Source: Chryseobacterium sp. Leaf405
GTDB taxonomy: Bacteria > Bacteroidota > Bacteroidia > Flavobacteriales > Weeksellaceae
Length of the DNA: 64,000 nucleotides
Assembly (NCBI RefSeq): GCF_001425355.1
Contig: NZ_LMQN01000021.1
Span: forward strand, 11,346 to 75,345
Direction: 5' to 3'
Positions 26,374-35,006 of the stretch are shown here, piece after piece. The position numbers and the translations under genes are program-made. Numbering within the stretch: position 1 is the stretch's first letter; every line of letters starts with the position of its first letter. The notes under the pieces are model-generated. The model searched no databases, was not told the origin of the DNA, and saw only the letters and a list, made by a program, of their open reading frames with translations.

Positions 26374-27633
26374 TTAAAACGGAAAAAACAAAGTGATGGT
26401 AATTCCTTTATCTGAATTGTTTTCGACTGAAATTTTCCAGTTATGCTGCTGAACTATTTTTTTTACATAAAAAAGTCCTAATCCAAAACCGTTGATTTCG
26501 TCACTTTTATTAGCGCTCACTCTGTAAAATTTATCAAAAATATGAGGAATATTCTTAGCGGGAATACCCATTCCGTTGTCTTTAAACCTTAAATATAAGC
26601 CTTTTGAATCTTTATTTGATGAAATAATAATCTCAGGATGGATTTCACAGTATTTAATGGAATTATCTAAAATATTGTAAATAATATTGGTAAAATGAAA
26701 TTCGTCTGCAATAATTGAAGTTTTATTTTCTATTTCTATTTGAATGGAAAGATTTTCATTTTTTTGTTTTATGCTTTCTGCAATTTCCTGAATAAGAGGA
26801 AGTAAAACTATTTTTTGAGGTTTTAATAATAATCCTGAAGCATCATTTTTAGCAATATTCAATATTTTTTCAATATGATTATTCAGTTTATGACTTTGAT
26901 TAATGATAATTGAAGTATAGGTCTGAAACTTAGGATTTTCTTTTACAAGATCTTGTTTATTAAGCGATTCTGAAGCTAAAAGGATGGACGAAAGCGGAGT
27001 TTTAAACTCATGCGTCATATTATTAATGAAGTCCCGTTGCAGCTCCGAGAATTTTTTCTGCTGAATAATGGTATAAATCGAATAAACGTACACTAAAAGG
27101 ATGATAATCAGTGCAAACGTTAACAAATACCAGAATCTCAAAGAGCTAATAAGATAAGTGGTTTTGTCAGGAAAACGGATGGAAAAATAATATACCAGAT
27201 TTTTATGCTTTGGAAACTTTATCACCTCATCTTTGGTTCCTTTTTGATCTTTTTGAACATATTTTCCATAGATCATCTTATCGCTGTGGCAATTGTATAA
27301 TGCGTAAACGTAATCTGTATTTATCTGAAAACGTGTGAATTCTGTTTTTAGATAATGTTCTAGAACAGTAGGGTGGAATTCATTGTTAATATTCACCACA
27401 TAATAATCATTAGAAATATTCTCTACGGGATTTTCAGTGAGAGAATTTTTTCCTCCTGATAGTTTTTCCACCACTTCCAGTAGGGCAATATTTACCTTTT
27501 GATTAAATTTTTGATCCTCAAGATTATACGCTTGCCGAGTCCACAAAAGCTGGGCAATTAAAATCCCTACAATCGCAATCAGCCCAAGTGTTATAATAAT
27601 ATTGAGTTTCTTTATTTCCATTTTCAGAAGCAA
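26374..27633 (-). CDS. Membrane sensor histidine kinase (RprX-like)
   Basis: A 419-residue kinase with two membrane helices (about 10-30 and 165-190) enclosing a roughly 130-residue periplasmic sensor, then a HisKA domain with phospho-His in NNMTHEFKTPLSS and a HATPase domain with N box (NILDNSIKYCE), G1 (DNGMGIP) and G2 (GFGLGLFYVKKI). Partner of the adjacent OmpR-type regulator. The start may be ATG 27633 or four codons later at 27621; both keep the first membrane helix. It shares a 157-bp divergent control region with the DUF1573 gene. Confidence 0.92.
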   Translation of the reverse strand: MLLKMEIKKLNIIITLGLIAIVGILIAQLLWTRQAYNLEDQKFNQKVNIALLEVVEKLSGGKNSLTENPVENISNDYYVVNINNEFHPTVLEHYLKTEFTRFQINTDYVYALYNCHSDKMIYGKYVQKDQKGTKDEVIKFPKHKNLVYYFSIRFPDKTTYLISSLRFWYLLTFALIIILLVYVYSIYTIIQQKKFSELQRDFINNMTHEFKTPLSSILLASESLNKQDLVKENPKFQTYTSIIINQSHKLNNHIEKILNIAKNDASGLLLKPQKIVLLPLIQEIAESIKQKNENLSIQIEIENKTSIIADEFHFTNIIYNILDNSIKYCEIHPEIIISSNKDSKGLYLRFKDNGMGIPAKNIPHIFDKFYRVSANKSDEINGFGLGLFYVKKIVQQHNWKISVENNSDKGITITLFFPF

Positions 27634-27712
27634 TATTATCTAAAAATATCTATTATTCTTTTATCATTAACAACTCATTAACAAATGTTTGATAGCAATT
27701 AACAAATAATTT

Positions 27713-27743
27713 CAAAGATAGCTTTACATTTGTGGTATCAAAA
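27713..27743 (-). promoter_or_regulatory. Promoter of the RprXY-like operon
   Basis: Minus-strand TTTTG (27739-27743), 18 bp, then TATCTTTG (27713-27720). It overlaps the oppositely directed -7 box at 27725-27732, so transcription from the two promoters should be mutually exclusive. Confidence 0.55.
27725..27732 (+). promoter_or_regulatory. -7 box of the DUF1573 gene
   Basis: TACATTTG matches TAnnTTTG. It sits within the spacer of the divergent kinase promoter. No good -33 element is visible upstream. The leader to ATG 27791 would be about 53 nt. Confidence 0.5.
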
Positions 27744-27790
27744 TATAACAAACAATATCGTTGAGATTTATTAACTATTAATTTATATAT

Positions 27791-28204
27791 ATGAAAAATT
27801 TAAAAATTACGTTGCTTTTAGCAGTTTTAGCATGTTCTCCTTTTTATGCAAATGTACTTCCCACTGAAAATACGCCTATTGTAAGAGTACTTGCTGATGC
27901 AATCAAATGGAAATCAGAATCTATCGACGTAGGAAATATTCCTCAGGGAAAACCGAAAGTAATCAGATTTGAGTTTACGAATATTACGAAAAAACCAATT
28001 ATTATCGAAAATGTAGCACCATCATGTGGTTGTACGACAGCAGATTATACGAAAACTCCAATTCTTCCAGGTAAAACAGGATTTGTTGAAGCAAGCTATA
28101 ATGCAGCAGCTTCCGGTGCATTTATGAAAACGGTAAATGTTACTACAAGTGACAGCAAAACGCCTAAAACACTTTCTTTCAAAGGAACTGTTGTAGCTTC
28201 ATAA
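27791..28204 (+). CDS. Secreted DUF1573 protein
   Basis: A 137-residue exported protein consisting of a signal peptide (residues 1-20) and one DUF1573 immunoglobulin-like domain. The signature is the IRFEFTNITKKPIIIENV strand pair followed by APSCGCTTADYTKTPI and the GKTGFVEASYN segment. DUF1573 proteins are abundant in Bacteroidota and have no known activity; the CGC dicysteine may form a disulfide or bind metal. It is divergent from the RprXY-like operon with overlapping promoters, which hints that the response regulator could control it. Confidence 0.88.
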   Translation: MKNLKITLLLAVLACSPFYANVLPTENTPIVRVLADAIKWKSESIDVGNIPQGKPKVIRFEFTNITKKPIIIENVAPSCGCTTADYTKTPILPGKTGFVEASYNAAASGAFMKTVNVTTSDSKTPKTLSFKGTVVAS

Positions 28205-28227
28205 TTAGATTTAATCTTGTTCAATAT

Positions 28228-28268
28228 AAAAGCGGTCTGATAATTTATTTTCAGACTGCTTTTGTTTT
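28228..28268 (+). terminator. Terminator after the DUF1573 gene
   Basis: Arms AAAAGCGGTCTGA (28228-28240) and TCAGACTGCTTTT (28251-28263), with one mismatch, a 10-nt loop and a following TGTTTT. Confidence 0.75.
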
Positions 28269-28270
28269 AT

Positions 28271-28375
28271 AGGAGCTTTTTCCCGCTCTCCACTTTATCT
28301 TTTTTGTTATGGCTTCCGCTTCGCTCCAGCCACAACAAAAAAAGGATGCCGTTTCTATCGGGGCTAAGAATTTGC
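28271..28375. repeat. Extragenic palindromic repeat (CCCGCT...GGATGCCG...CGGGGCTA type)
   Basis: The stretch contains TTTTCCCGCTCTCCACTTTA, a stem of CTTTTTTGTT with AACAAAAAAAGG (about 28300-28344) around a GC-richer core, then GGATGCCG and ATCGGGGCTAAG. I recognise this word order from intergenic repeats that recur in Chryseobacterium and Flavobacterium genomes. The rest of the 337-bp gap (28376-28541) holds no gene; it contains a TTGGCACG at 28499. Confidence 0.65.
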
Positions 28376-28541
28376 GACGGTTGATTTTTTAATAAAAAGA
28401 AGAACTTTTATAACATGAAATTTTCTTTTTTCAATCACTTTTTTGATGTAAAGACGAAATAACTATTTGTAGCATTATTTCTTGATCTATTTTACAACTT
28501 GGCACGCCGATATTTGTTATTTTTAAGAAAAAATAAAACGT

Positions 28542-29423
28542 ATGAATCTTTATACACAACCAATGTTGCGTGAAGACGCATTAAAAGATAAAGTTGCCAT
28601 TGTTACAGGTGGTGGAAGCGGTCTTGGAAAAGCAATGACCAAATATTTTCTTCAGCTGGGCGCAAAAGTTGTCATTACTTCCAGAAATCTGGAAAAATTA
28701 CAAGTAACAGCAAAAGAATTAGAAGAAGAAACCGGCGGAAAAGTTCTGTGTGTAGCGTGCGATGTAAGAAATTGGGATGAGGTAGAAGCTATGAAAGAAG
28801 CCACCTTAAAAGAATTCGGTAAAATTGATATTCTATTAAATAATGCTGCAGGAAATTTCATTTCACCAACAGAAAGATTGACGCATTCTGCATTCGATTC
28901 TATTTTAGATATCGTATTGAAAGGAACAAAAAACTGTACACTTTCCGTCGGAAAACACTGGATTGATTCAAAAAATTCGGGAACAGTTTTAAATATCGTC
29001 ACAACGTATGCATGGACGGGTTCTGCGTATGTCGTTCCGTCAGCCTGCGCAAAAGCAGGAGTATTGGCAATGACAAGATCCTTGGCTGTAGAGTGGGGGA
29101 AGTATAATATCAGGTTTAATGCAATTGCACCGGGACCGTTTCCAACAAAAGGAGCGTGGGATAGACTGCTTCCGGGAGATATGAAAGATCAGTTCGATTT
29201 AGCTAAAAAAAATCCGCTTAAAAGAGTAGGAGAACATCAGGAACTGGCGAATCTTGCCGCTTATCTGGTATCTGATTTTTCATCTTTTGTAAATGGTGAA
29301 GTCGTAACCATCGATGGTGGAGAATGGTTGCAGGGCGCAGGAGAATTCAATATGCTTGAAGATATTCCGCAGGAAATGTGGGATGCACTGGAAGCAATGA
29401 TTAAAGCCAAGAAATCCAATTAA
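28542..29423 (+). CDS. 2,4-dienoyl-CoA reductase of the SDR type (DECR-like)
   Basis: A 293-residue short-chain dehydrogenase. The NADP-binding TGGGSGLGKAM (residues 22-32) and NNAAGNF (100-106) are present. Instead of the usual YxxxK it has Ser167-A-C-A-Lys171 with Tyr156 eleven residues before the Ser, exactly the spacing of Tyr199/Ser210/Lys214 in mitochondrial DECR1, and the flanks (VVPSACAKAGV, VEWGKY, GPFPTKGA, DGGEW) also match. It should reduce 2,4-dienoyl-CoA with NADPH during beta-oxidation of unsaturated fatty acids. It is a single-gene unit with its own terminator. This differs from the iron-sulfur FadH of E. coli. Confidence 0.9.
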   Translation: MNLYTQPMLREDALKDKVAIVTGGGSGLGKAMTKYFLQLGAKVVITSRNLEKLQVTAKELEEETGGKVLCVACDVRNWDEVEAMKEATLKEFGKIDILLNNAAGNFISPTERLTHSAFDSILDIVLKGTKNCTLSVGKHWIDSKNSGTVLNIVTTYAWTGSAYVVPSACAKAGVLAMTRSLAVEWGKYNIRFNAIAPGPFPTKGAWDRLLPGDMKDQFDLAKKNPLKRVGEHQELANLAAYLVSDFSSFVNGEVVTIDGGEWLQGAGEFNMLEDIPQEMWDALEAMIKAKKSN

Positions 29424-29439
29424 TCTTATTTCAAATTTA

Positions 29440-29476
29440 AAACTACCGGAATGTAACAATTCCGGTAGTTTGTTTT
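29440..29476 (+). terminator. Terminator after the dienoyl-CoA reductase gene
   Basis: Perfect 13-bp arms AAACTACCGGAAT (29440-29452) and ATTCCGGTAGTTT (29459-29471) with a 6-nt loop, followed by TGTTTT. Confidence 0.85.
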
Positions 29477-29504
29477 ACTAATAAACCAAACAAAAAATAA
29501 TTCA

Positions 29505-31703
29505 ATGAATCGTAAATTTCCAATCCTTGTTTCTGCTTTAGCTGTAATGCTGTTTTCACAATCTGCACACGCTCAGGAAGCTCCAAAATATGATTACGTA
29601 GAGGCTTTTAAGCCATTTTTTTATACACAGACCGGAACACCGACGAGATCTGCAAGCGGGCAGCCCGGATATGCTTATTGGCAGAATTCTGCAGATTATA
29701 ACCTAAATGTAAGTCTGAATGAAGCTAAAAATGAAATTACAGGAACGGCAGAAATTACGTATACTAATAACAGTACCGATAAATTAGGTTTTTTGTGGTT
29801 ACAATTAGATCAGAATTTATTTGAAAAAGATTCAAGAGGAAATGCGGTGGTGCCGGAATCAGGAAGCAGAAACGGAGCTCATGGTGAAACTTTTGAAGGT
29901 GGTTACAAGATAAAATCGGTAAAATACGATGGTAAAGATGTAAAATATACCATTACTGATACGAGAATGCAGATCGATCTTCCTTCTGAATTAAAAGCTC
30001 AGGGTGGTGTTGCCAAAATTAAAATTGAATATTCTTTTCTCTCTCCGAAATACGGTTCCGACAGAATGGGAATTCAGGATACCAAAAATGGGAAAATCTT
30101 TACGATTGCTCAGTGGTATCCAAGAATGTGCGTCTATGACGATGTTATGGGATGGAACACATTGCCTTATCTAGGGGCATCAGAATTCTATCTGGAATAC
30201 GGAAATATCACGGCAAACATTACTGTTCCCGCAAATCATTACGTTGTTGCTTCAGGAGAATTACTAAACGCAAAAGAAGTGTATTCTAAAGAAGAAAACA
30301 ACAGATGGGAACAGGCAAAGAACAGCGATAAAACAGTAACCATCCATTCTGAAGCTGAAGTTGGAAAAAATCAGGCAACAGGAACCAAAACATGGAAATT
30401 TAAAATAGAAAAAGCAAGAGATTTTGCGTGGGCTTCTTCTTCGGCTTTTGTTTTAGATGCCGCAAAAATTAATCTTCCAAGTGGTAAAAAATCATTGGCG
30501 ATTTCAGCATATCCTGTAGAGAGTGCGGGAGAAAAGGCTTGGGGGAGATCAACAGAATATACAAAAGCAGCGATCGAACATTATTCTGCAAAATGGTACG
30601 AATATACATATCCTGCAGCCACCAATGTTGCCGGAAACGAAGGCGGAATGGAATATCCGGGAATCGTTTTCTGTCATATGGATTCTAAAGGCGAATCACT
30701 TTGGGGAGTTACCGACCACGAATTTGGGCACAACTGGTTTCCGATGATCGTAGGCTCCAACGAAAGATTATTCGCTTGGATGGACGAAGGTTTTAACACA
30801 TTTATCAATGAACTTTCAACTGAAGCTTTCAACAAAGGAGAATATTACGAAAAGAAAAATATTGCTCAGATGGGGTCTTTCCTGATGAGTGATAATTATG
30901 AGCCGATTATGGTAGGTCCGGACAATATGAAGGAAAACAGCATCGGAATTTTGGCTTACTACAAACCGGGAATGGGACTTGGCATTTTAAGAGAATCTAT
31001 TCTGGGACCTGAAAAATTTGATAAAGCTTTCAGAACATATATCGATCGTTGGGCTTTCAAACATCCTACCACTTGGGATTTCTTCCACACGATGGAAAAT
31101 GTTTCGGGAGAAGAGCTGAACTGGTTCTGGAGAGGTTGGTTCATCAATAAATGGAAAATAGACCAAGGTGTAAAAAATGTGAAATATGTAAACGGAGATT
31201 TCAAGAACGGAGCAAAGATCACTATTGAAAATCTCGGACAATTACCTATGCCGACAACGGTTCAGGTTAAATTCAAAGATGGAACAGAAAAGATCGTGAA
31301 ATTACCGATCGAAATCTGGAAGAGAAATACGGAGTGGACATTTAAAGTGGATTCAGCCAAAGAAATTGATTTCGTAAAAATAGATCCAAATTCTCAGATT
31401 CCGGATATTAACAGCAAAAATAATAGCTGGACTTCTGCTGACGCAAAACCTGTAGAGAAAATTAATACGAAGGATTTCACGGGAACGTATGAAAGCAAAG
31501 ATCTGCCGTTGAAAATTAAGTTTACTGAAAAAAATAATCAGCTTTTCGGTCAGGCAACTGGTCAGCCGGAATTTCCCCTCGATTATACAGGAAATAATAC
31601 ATTTACGTTTGAGCAGGCAGAAATTTCAATGACGTTCAGTCAGGATAAGAAAACAATGACTTTCAAACAGGGTTCAAGAGAATTTAAATTCAACAAAGAA
31701 TAA
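29505..31703 (+). CDS. Secreted M1-family metalloaminopeptidase
   Basis: A 732-residue exported zinc peptidase. After the signal peptide (1-23) comes the M1 beta domain; the zinc site is HEFGH (residues 405-409) with the third ligand Glu428 in WMDEGFNT, giving the canonical HExxH-x18-E spacing. A GNEGGMEYPG segment upstream is a gluzincin GxMEN-like loop (here GGMEY). The C-terminal part from about 640 is an extra beta domain with no name that I can assign. It is expected to act in the periplasm or at the surface on peptides. A second M1 peptidase lies 1.1 kb downstream. Confidence 0.92.
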   Translation: MNRKFPILVSALAVMLFSQSAHAQEAPKYDYVEAFKPFFYTQTGTPTRSASGQPGYAYWQNSADYNLNVSLNEAKNEITGTAEITYTNNSTDKLGFLWLQLDQNLFEKDSRGNAVVPESGSRNGAHGETFEGGYKIKSVKYDGKDVKYTITDTRMQIDLPSELKAQGGVAKIKIEYSFLSPKYGSDRMGIQDTKNGKIFTIAQWYPRMCVYDDVMGWNTLPYLGASEFYLEYGNITANITVPANHYVVASGELLNAKEVYSKEENNRWEQAKNSDKTVTIHSEAEVGKNQATGTKTWKFKIEKARDFAWASSSAFVLDAAKINLPSGKKSLAISAYPVESAGEKAWGRSTEYTKAAIEHYSAKWYEYTYPAATNVAGNEGGMEYPGIVFCHMDSKGESLWGVTDHEFGHNWFPMIVGSNERLFAWMDEGFNTFINELSTEAFNKGEYYEKKNIAQMGSFLMSDNYEPIMVGPDNMKENSIGILAYYKPGMGLGILRESILGPEKFDKAFRTYIDRWAFKHPTTWDFFHTMENVSGEELNWFWRGWFINKWKIDQGVKNVKYVNGDFKNGAKITIENLGQLPMPTTVQVKFKDGTEKIVKLPIEIWKRNTEWTFKVDSAKEIDFVKIDPNSQIPDINSKNNSWTSADAKPVEKINTKDFTGTYESKDLPLKIKFTEKNNQLFGQATGQPEFPLDYTGNNTFTFEQAEISMTFSQDKKTMTFKQGSREFKFNKE

Positions 31704-31732
31704 TTATTTTAAACCATAAGACCAATATCAGG

Positions 31733-31757
31733 CTCCGGAATTTTTCCGGAGTTTTTT
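31733..31757 (+). terminator. Terminator after the first M1 peptidase gene
   Basis: Perfect 8-bp arms CTCCGGAA (31733-31740) and TTCCGGAG (31744-31751) around TTT, followed by six T. Confidence 0.82.
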
Positions 31758-31815
31758 ATGAACTTAATTTAATAAGAAACTTCGTATTAATAGTTTTTCT
31801 GTCATACAGAAGTTT

Positions 31816-31823
31816 TATTTTTG
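31816..31823 (+). promoter_or_regulatory. -7 box upstream of the secreted endonuclease/phosphatase gene
   Basis: TATTTTTG matches TAnnTTTG, 22 bp before the start codon. No clear -33 element. Confidence 0.4.
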
Positions 31824-31845
31824 TTTACTTTTTAAATCAACAATA

Positions 31846-32673
31846 ATGAATTTTAGATTTTCAATACTATTTCTGATGCTTTTTGGACTGACTTTTTCAC
31901 AGGATCTTAAGGTAATGAGTTTCAATATCAGGCTGAATGTAGAATCCGATAAAGAAAATTCATGGACCAACAGAAAACAGGACGTTGCAGATTTACTGAC
32001 ATATTATCATCCAGATTATTTCGGGGTTCAGGAAGCACTTCCGGATCAGATGAAGGATCTTAAAAATGGATTGAAAAATTACGATTATGTAGGCGTTGGA
32101 AGAGATGACGGAAAAGAAAAAGGCGAATTTTCAGCAATTTTTTATGATACCAATAGACTTCAGATTGTAAATTCAGGAACATTTTGGCTTTCCGAAACGC
32201 CGGGAAAACCGTCTAAAGGTTGGGACGCTGCTTTGAACAGAATTTGTACCTACGCTGTTTTCAAGGACAAGAAATCAAAGAAAGAATTCATGGCGCTGAA
32301 TCTTCATTTCGATCATATCGGAAATGTGGCGAGAGTGAAATCTTCTGAATTAATTTTAAAGAAAATAAAAGAAATAAATCCGAGAAATTTGCCTGTAACC
32401 GTGAGCGGAGATTTTAATTTAACGGAAGATTCAGAACCGATTAAAATTATGTCACAAAACCTTCAGGATACTTTTTATCATTCAGAAACGAAACATTACG
32501 GTCCGAAAGGAACTTTCACAGCTTTTAATGTGAATGAAATTCCGAAAGACAGAATCGATTATATTTTTGTAAAAGGATTTAAGATTAAATCTCACAGACA
32601 CATCAATGACAGACGGGAAAATCTGTTGTATCCGTCAGACCATTTTCCGGTGTTGGTAGATTTACAGTTTTAA
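31846..32673 (+). CDS. Secreted endonuclease/exonuclease/phosphatase family protein
   Basis: A 275-residue exported metal-dependent phosphoesterase of the EEP (DNase I-like) superfamily. After the signal peptide (1-18) the visible motifs are VMSFNIRLN (metal-binding Asn), GVQEA (metal-binding Glu), the SGDFNLTED motif (Asp and Asn of the active site), DRIDYIFVKG and the C-terminal SDHFPV with catalytic His. The substrate may be nucleic acid, a phospholipid head group or a sugar phosphate; the sequence does not decide. It is transcribed on its own between two M1 peptidase genes. Confidence 0.9.
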   Translation: MNFRFSILFLMLFGLTFSQDLKVMSFNIRLNVESDKENSWTNRKQDVADLLTYYHPDYFGVQEALPDQMKDLKNGLKNYDYVGVGRDDGKEKGEFSAIFYDTNRLQIVNSGTFWLSETPGKPSKGWDAALNRICTYAVFKDKKSKKEFMALNLHFDHIGNVARVKSSELILKKIKEINPRNLPVTVSGDFNLTEDSEPIKIMSQNLQDTFYHSETKHYGPKGTFTAFNVNEIPKDRIDYIFVKGFKIKSHRHINDRRENLLYPSDHFPVLVDLQF

Positions 32674-32817
32674 GAGTTTACAATAGATTCTTGCTTTATC
32701 AGAATGTCAATTGCAGTGATCGTTTTGTGGTACTAAAATTAGAAAACGATACTCATTTTCTTGTCGTTTTTTTGCTACTTTTATATCGTCTTAAATACTT
32801 ATTAAAAAAAGATTTTA

Positions 32818-34680
32818 ATGAAAAAATTGATTTGGGGGATAATGCTTTTAACTTCATGGCAAATAGCTGCGCAAGAGCTGTATATGCCTAGAAATATTAA
32901 AAAAGCATACGCAAACGGAACCCGTGATTTGTCGGGTGCTCCGGGGAAAAATTATTGGCAGAATAAAGGGATTTATAATGTTGAGGTAAAAGTGGATGCC
33001 AATTCAAAAACAGTTTCCGGAAAAGAAACAATTGTTTACACCAACAACAGCCCAAATGAGCTCAATGAATTAGCAATAAGATTCGTTAATAATTTACATA
33101 AACCACAGTCTCCAAGATCGGGAACGGTTTCCAAAGATTTTTTGTCGTCGGGTTTACATATTAAATCATTTATTGTAAATGGTGAAAAATATACTGTAGA
33201 CAGCGAAAATTGGGGAACGGTGGAAAAGGTAAAGCTAAATTCATCTTTAAAATCTAAATCAAAAACAGAAATTAAGATCGAGTGGGAGTATCCTCTATCC
33301 GTACAAAGCGGAAGAGAAGGGCAGATTGATCCTGAAACATTTTATGTAGCGTATTCTTTCCCGAGAGTTTCTGTTTATGATGATTATAACGGTTGGGATA
33401 TGTTGCCACATTCCGACAGACAGGAATTCTATAACGATTTTAATGATTACAGTTTTGCTATCACGGCACCGAAGAACTTTATGGTATGGTCGACTGGAGA
33501 TTTCCTGAATCCTGATGCGGTTCTTCAACCTGAATATTTAAAAAGATACAAGTCTTCTTTAAAAAGCGATAAACTTATTCATATTGCTACCGAGCACGAA
33601 ATGAAGTCCGGAAAAGTAACAAAGCAGAACAAATGGAATACCTGGAAATTTAAGGCAACTCATATCACAGATTTCTGTTTTGCATTAAGCAATCATTACG
33701 TTTGGGATGGAGCAAGTGTTCAGCTAAAGACAAAAAGAGCAAGCGTACAGGCGGGGTACAAACCTGGAGCAAAAGATTTTGAACATTATGTGGAATGGAT
33801 GCAGTATAATCTGAACTGGTTTTCAAAAAATTGGCCCGGTGTAGAATATCCTTATAATGTAATGACGGCGATTCAGGGATATGCCGATATGGAATATCCG
33901 ATGATGATTAATGATACAAGTATCCCCGATGATTTTCAGGATGCAAGATTAACGGCAGACCATGAGATTGCACATACCTATTTCCCTTTCTATATGGGAA
34001 TCAACGAAACCCGTTACGCTTTTATGGATGAAGGCTGGGCAACAACTTTGGAATATTTAATCGGAATTGATGAAAACGGTGAAGCAAAGGCCAAAGAATT
34101 TTATCAGAATTTCAGAGTAAAAAGGTGGATTAATGATCCTTCTGCCGAACAAGATCAGCCAATTATCACGATGAGTACGCAGGTAAGCGGAGCAGGATAC
34201 GGAAACAATTCTTATGTGAAAGCCTCTTTATCTTATTTAGCGTTGAAAGATTTATTGGGAGATGATCTGTTCAAAAAAGCACTACATCATTACATGGATA
34301 ACTGGAACGGAAAACACCCGATTCCTTGGGATTATTTTTACTCGATGAATACAAGATCAGGAAAAAATCTGAATTGGTTCTTTAACAATTGGTTTTATAC
34401 CAACAATTATATCGATCTGAAAATTGCCGGTGCAGGTCAGATGAATGATCTTCTGTCGGTAAATATTACCAATGTCGGAGGTTTTGCTATCCCTTTTGAT
34501 ACTGTTTTAACGTATGAAGACGGAACTTTGGAAAAGCTTCATTTTTCTCCCGCGCTGTGGGAAAAAGATCAGCAACAAGCCGTACTTACGATTCCTCTCA
34601 AGAAAAAAGTAAAATCCGTCACCTTAGATGGTGGTCTGTTTATGGATTACACACCACAGGATAATTCGAAAAATTTATAA
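32818..34680 (+). CDS. Secreted M1-family metallopeptidase (second copy)
   Basis: A 620-residue exported M1 peptidase with signal peptide MKKLIWGIMLLTSWQIAAQ. The zinc site is HEIAH (382-386) with Glu405 in FMDEGW, again at canonical spacing, preceded by GYADMEYPM as the substrate loop. It shares the overall layout and several blocks (AYWQN or NYWQNKG near the N-terminus, LNWFW/LNWFF before the C-terminal domain) with the first M1 gene but is clearly diverged and shorter by about 110 residues, lacking the extra C-terminal beta domain. The ATG at 32818 is the only sensible start before the signal peptide. Confidence 0.9.
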   Translation: MKKLIWGIMLLTSWQIAAQELYMPRNIKKAYANGTRDLSGAPGKNYWQNKGIYNVEVKVDANSKTVSGKETIVYTNNSPNELNELAIRFVNNLHKPQSPRSGTVSKDFLSSGLHIKSFIVNGEKYTVDSENWGTVEKVKLNSSLKSKSKTEIKIEWEYPLSVQSGREGQIDPETFYVAYSFPRVSVYDDYNGWDMLPHSDRQEFYNDFNDYSFAITAPKNFMVWSTGDFLNPDAVLQPEYLKRYKSSLKSDKLIHIATEHEMKSGKVTKQNKWNTWKFKATHITDFCFALSNHYVWDGASVQLKTKRASVQAGYKPGAKDFEHYVEWMQYNLNWFSKNWPGVEYPYNVMTAIQGYADMEYPMMINDTSIPDDFQDARLTADHEIAHTYFPFYMGINETRYAFMDEGWATTLEYLIGIDENGEAKAKEFYQNFRVKRWINDPSAEQDQPIITMSTQVSGAGYGNNSYVKASLSYLALKDLLGDDLFKKALHHYMDNWNGKHPIPWDYFYSMNTRSGKNLNWFFNNWFYTNNYIDLKIAGAGQMNDLLSVNITNVGGFAIPFDTVLTYEDGTLEKLHFSPALWEKDQQQAVLTIPLKKKVKSVTLDGGLFMDYTPQDNSKNL

Positions 34681-34682
34681 AT

Positions 34683-34709
34683 AAAAGCCTTCTTTTTAGA
34701 AGGCTTTTT
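34683..34709 (+). terminator. Terminator after the second M1 peptidase gene
   Basis: Perfect 11-bp arms AAAAGCCTTCT (34683-34693) and AGAAGGCTTTT (34698-34708) around a 4-nt loop. Confidence 0.85.
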
Positions 34710-34811
34710 GCTGGGAAAATATCTGAGGATCTATGTAGAAACGACTTAACTGGATTATCCACTTACTTTTTGAATTTCTTGAATTAATCTGACGTGAGAT
34801 AAACCGAGATC

Positions 34812-34915
34812 GTCAGTTCGAGTAGATTTTGAATAAAATCGTATCGAGGACTTTTGTATTACCGGTTTTCGATACATTTTTCTTTCTTTTCTTCGAAAAA
34901 TAATCGAATTGACGA
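34812..34915. repeat. Extragenic double inverted repeat (CGTCAGTTCGAGTA type)
   Basis: Outer arms CGTCAGTTCGAGTA (34812-34825) and AATCGAATTGACG (34903-34915) and inner arms around GTATCGAGGACT and GGTTTTCGATAC (34864-34875) are nested imperfect complements. I recognise this word set as a recurrent intergenic element of Chryseobacterium-type genomes. It fills most of the 326-bp gap between the convergent peptidase and response-regulator genes. Confidence 0.65.
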
Positions 34916-34941
34916 AAGTTTTTTTTGATCTGAATTGAATG

Positions 34942-34971
34942 AAAAATTCCCCTTTCAATATCTGAAAGAGG
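34942..34971 (-). terminator. Terminator of the NarL-type two-component operon
   Basis: On the minus strand CCTCTTTCA, 5-nt loop, TGAAAGGGG, then AATTTTTC. One mismatch in the stem. Confidence 0.6.
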
Positions 34972-35006
34972 AACTCCGTTTAGTTATGATATGAATGTTT
35001 TTAAAT

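Noticed and set aside
28499..28515. Sigma-54-like TTGGCACG site before the dienoyl-CoA reductase gene
   Set aside because: The -12 element should show GC ten bases after the GG, but the sequence there is TT. It is only half a site.
32691..32891. 66-codon plus-strand frame between the phosphoesterase and second M1 genes
   Set aside because: It runs into the M1 coding sequence in another frame and crosses its upstream region; no features support it.
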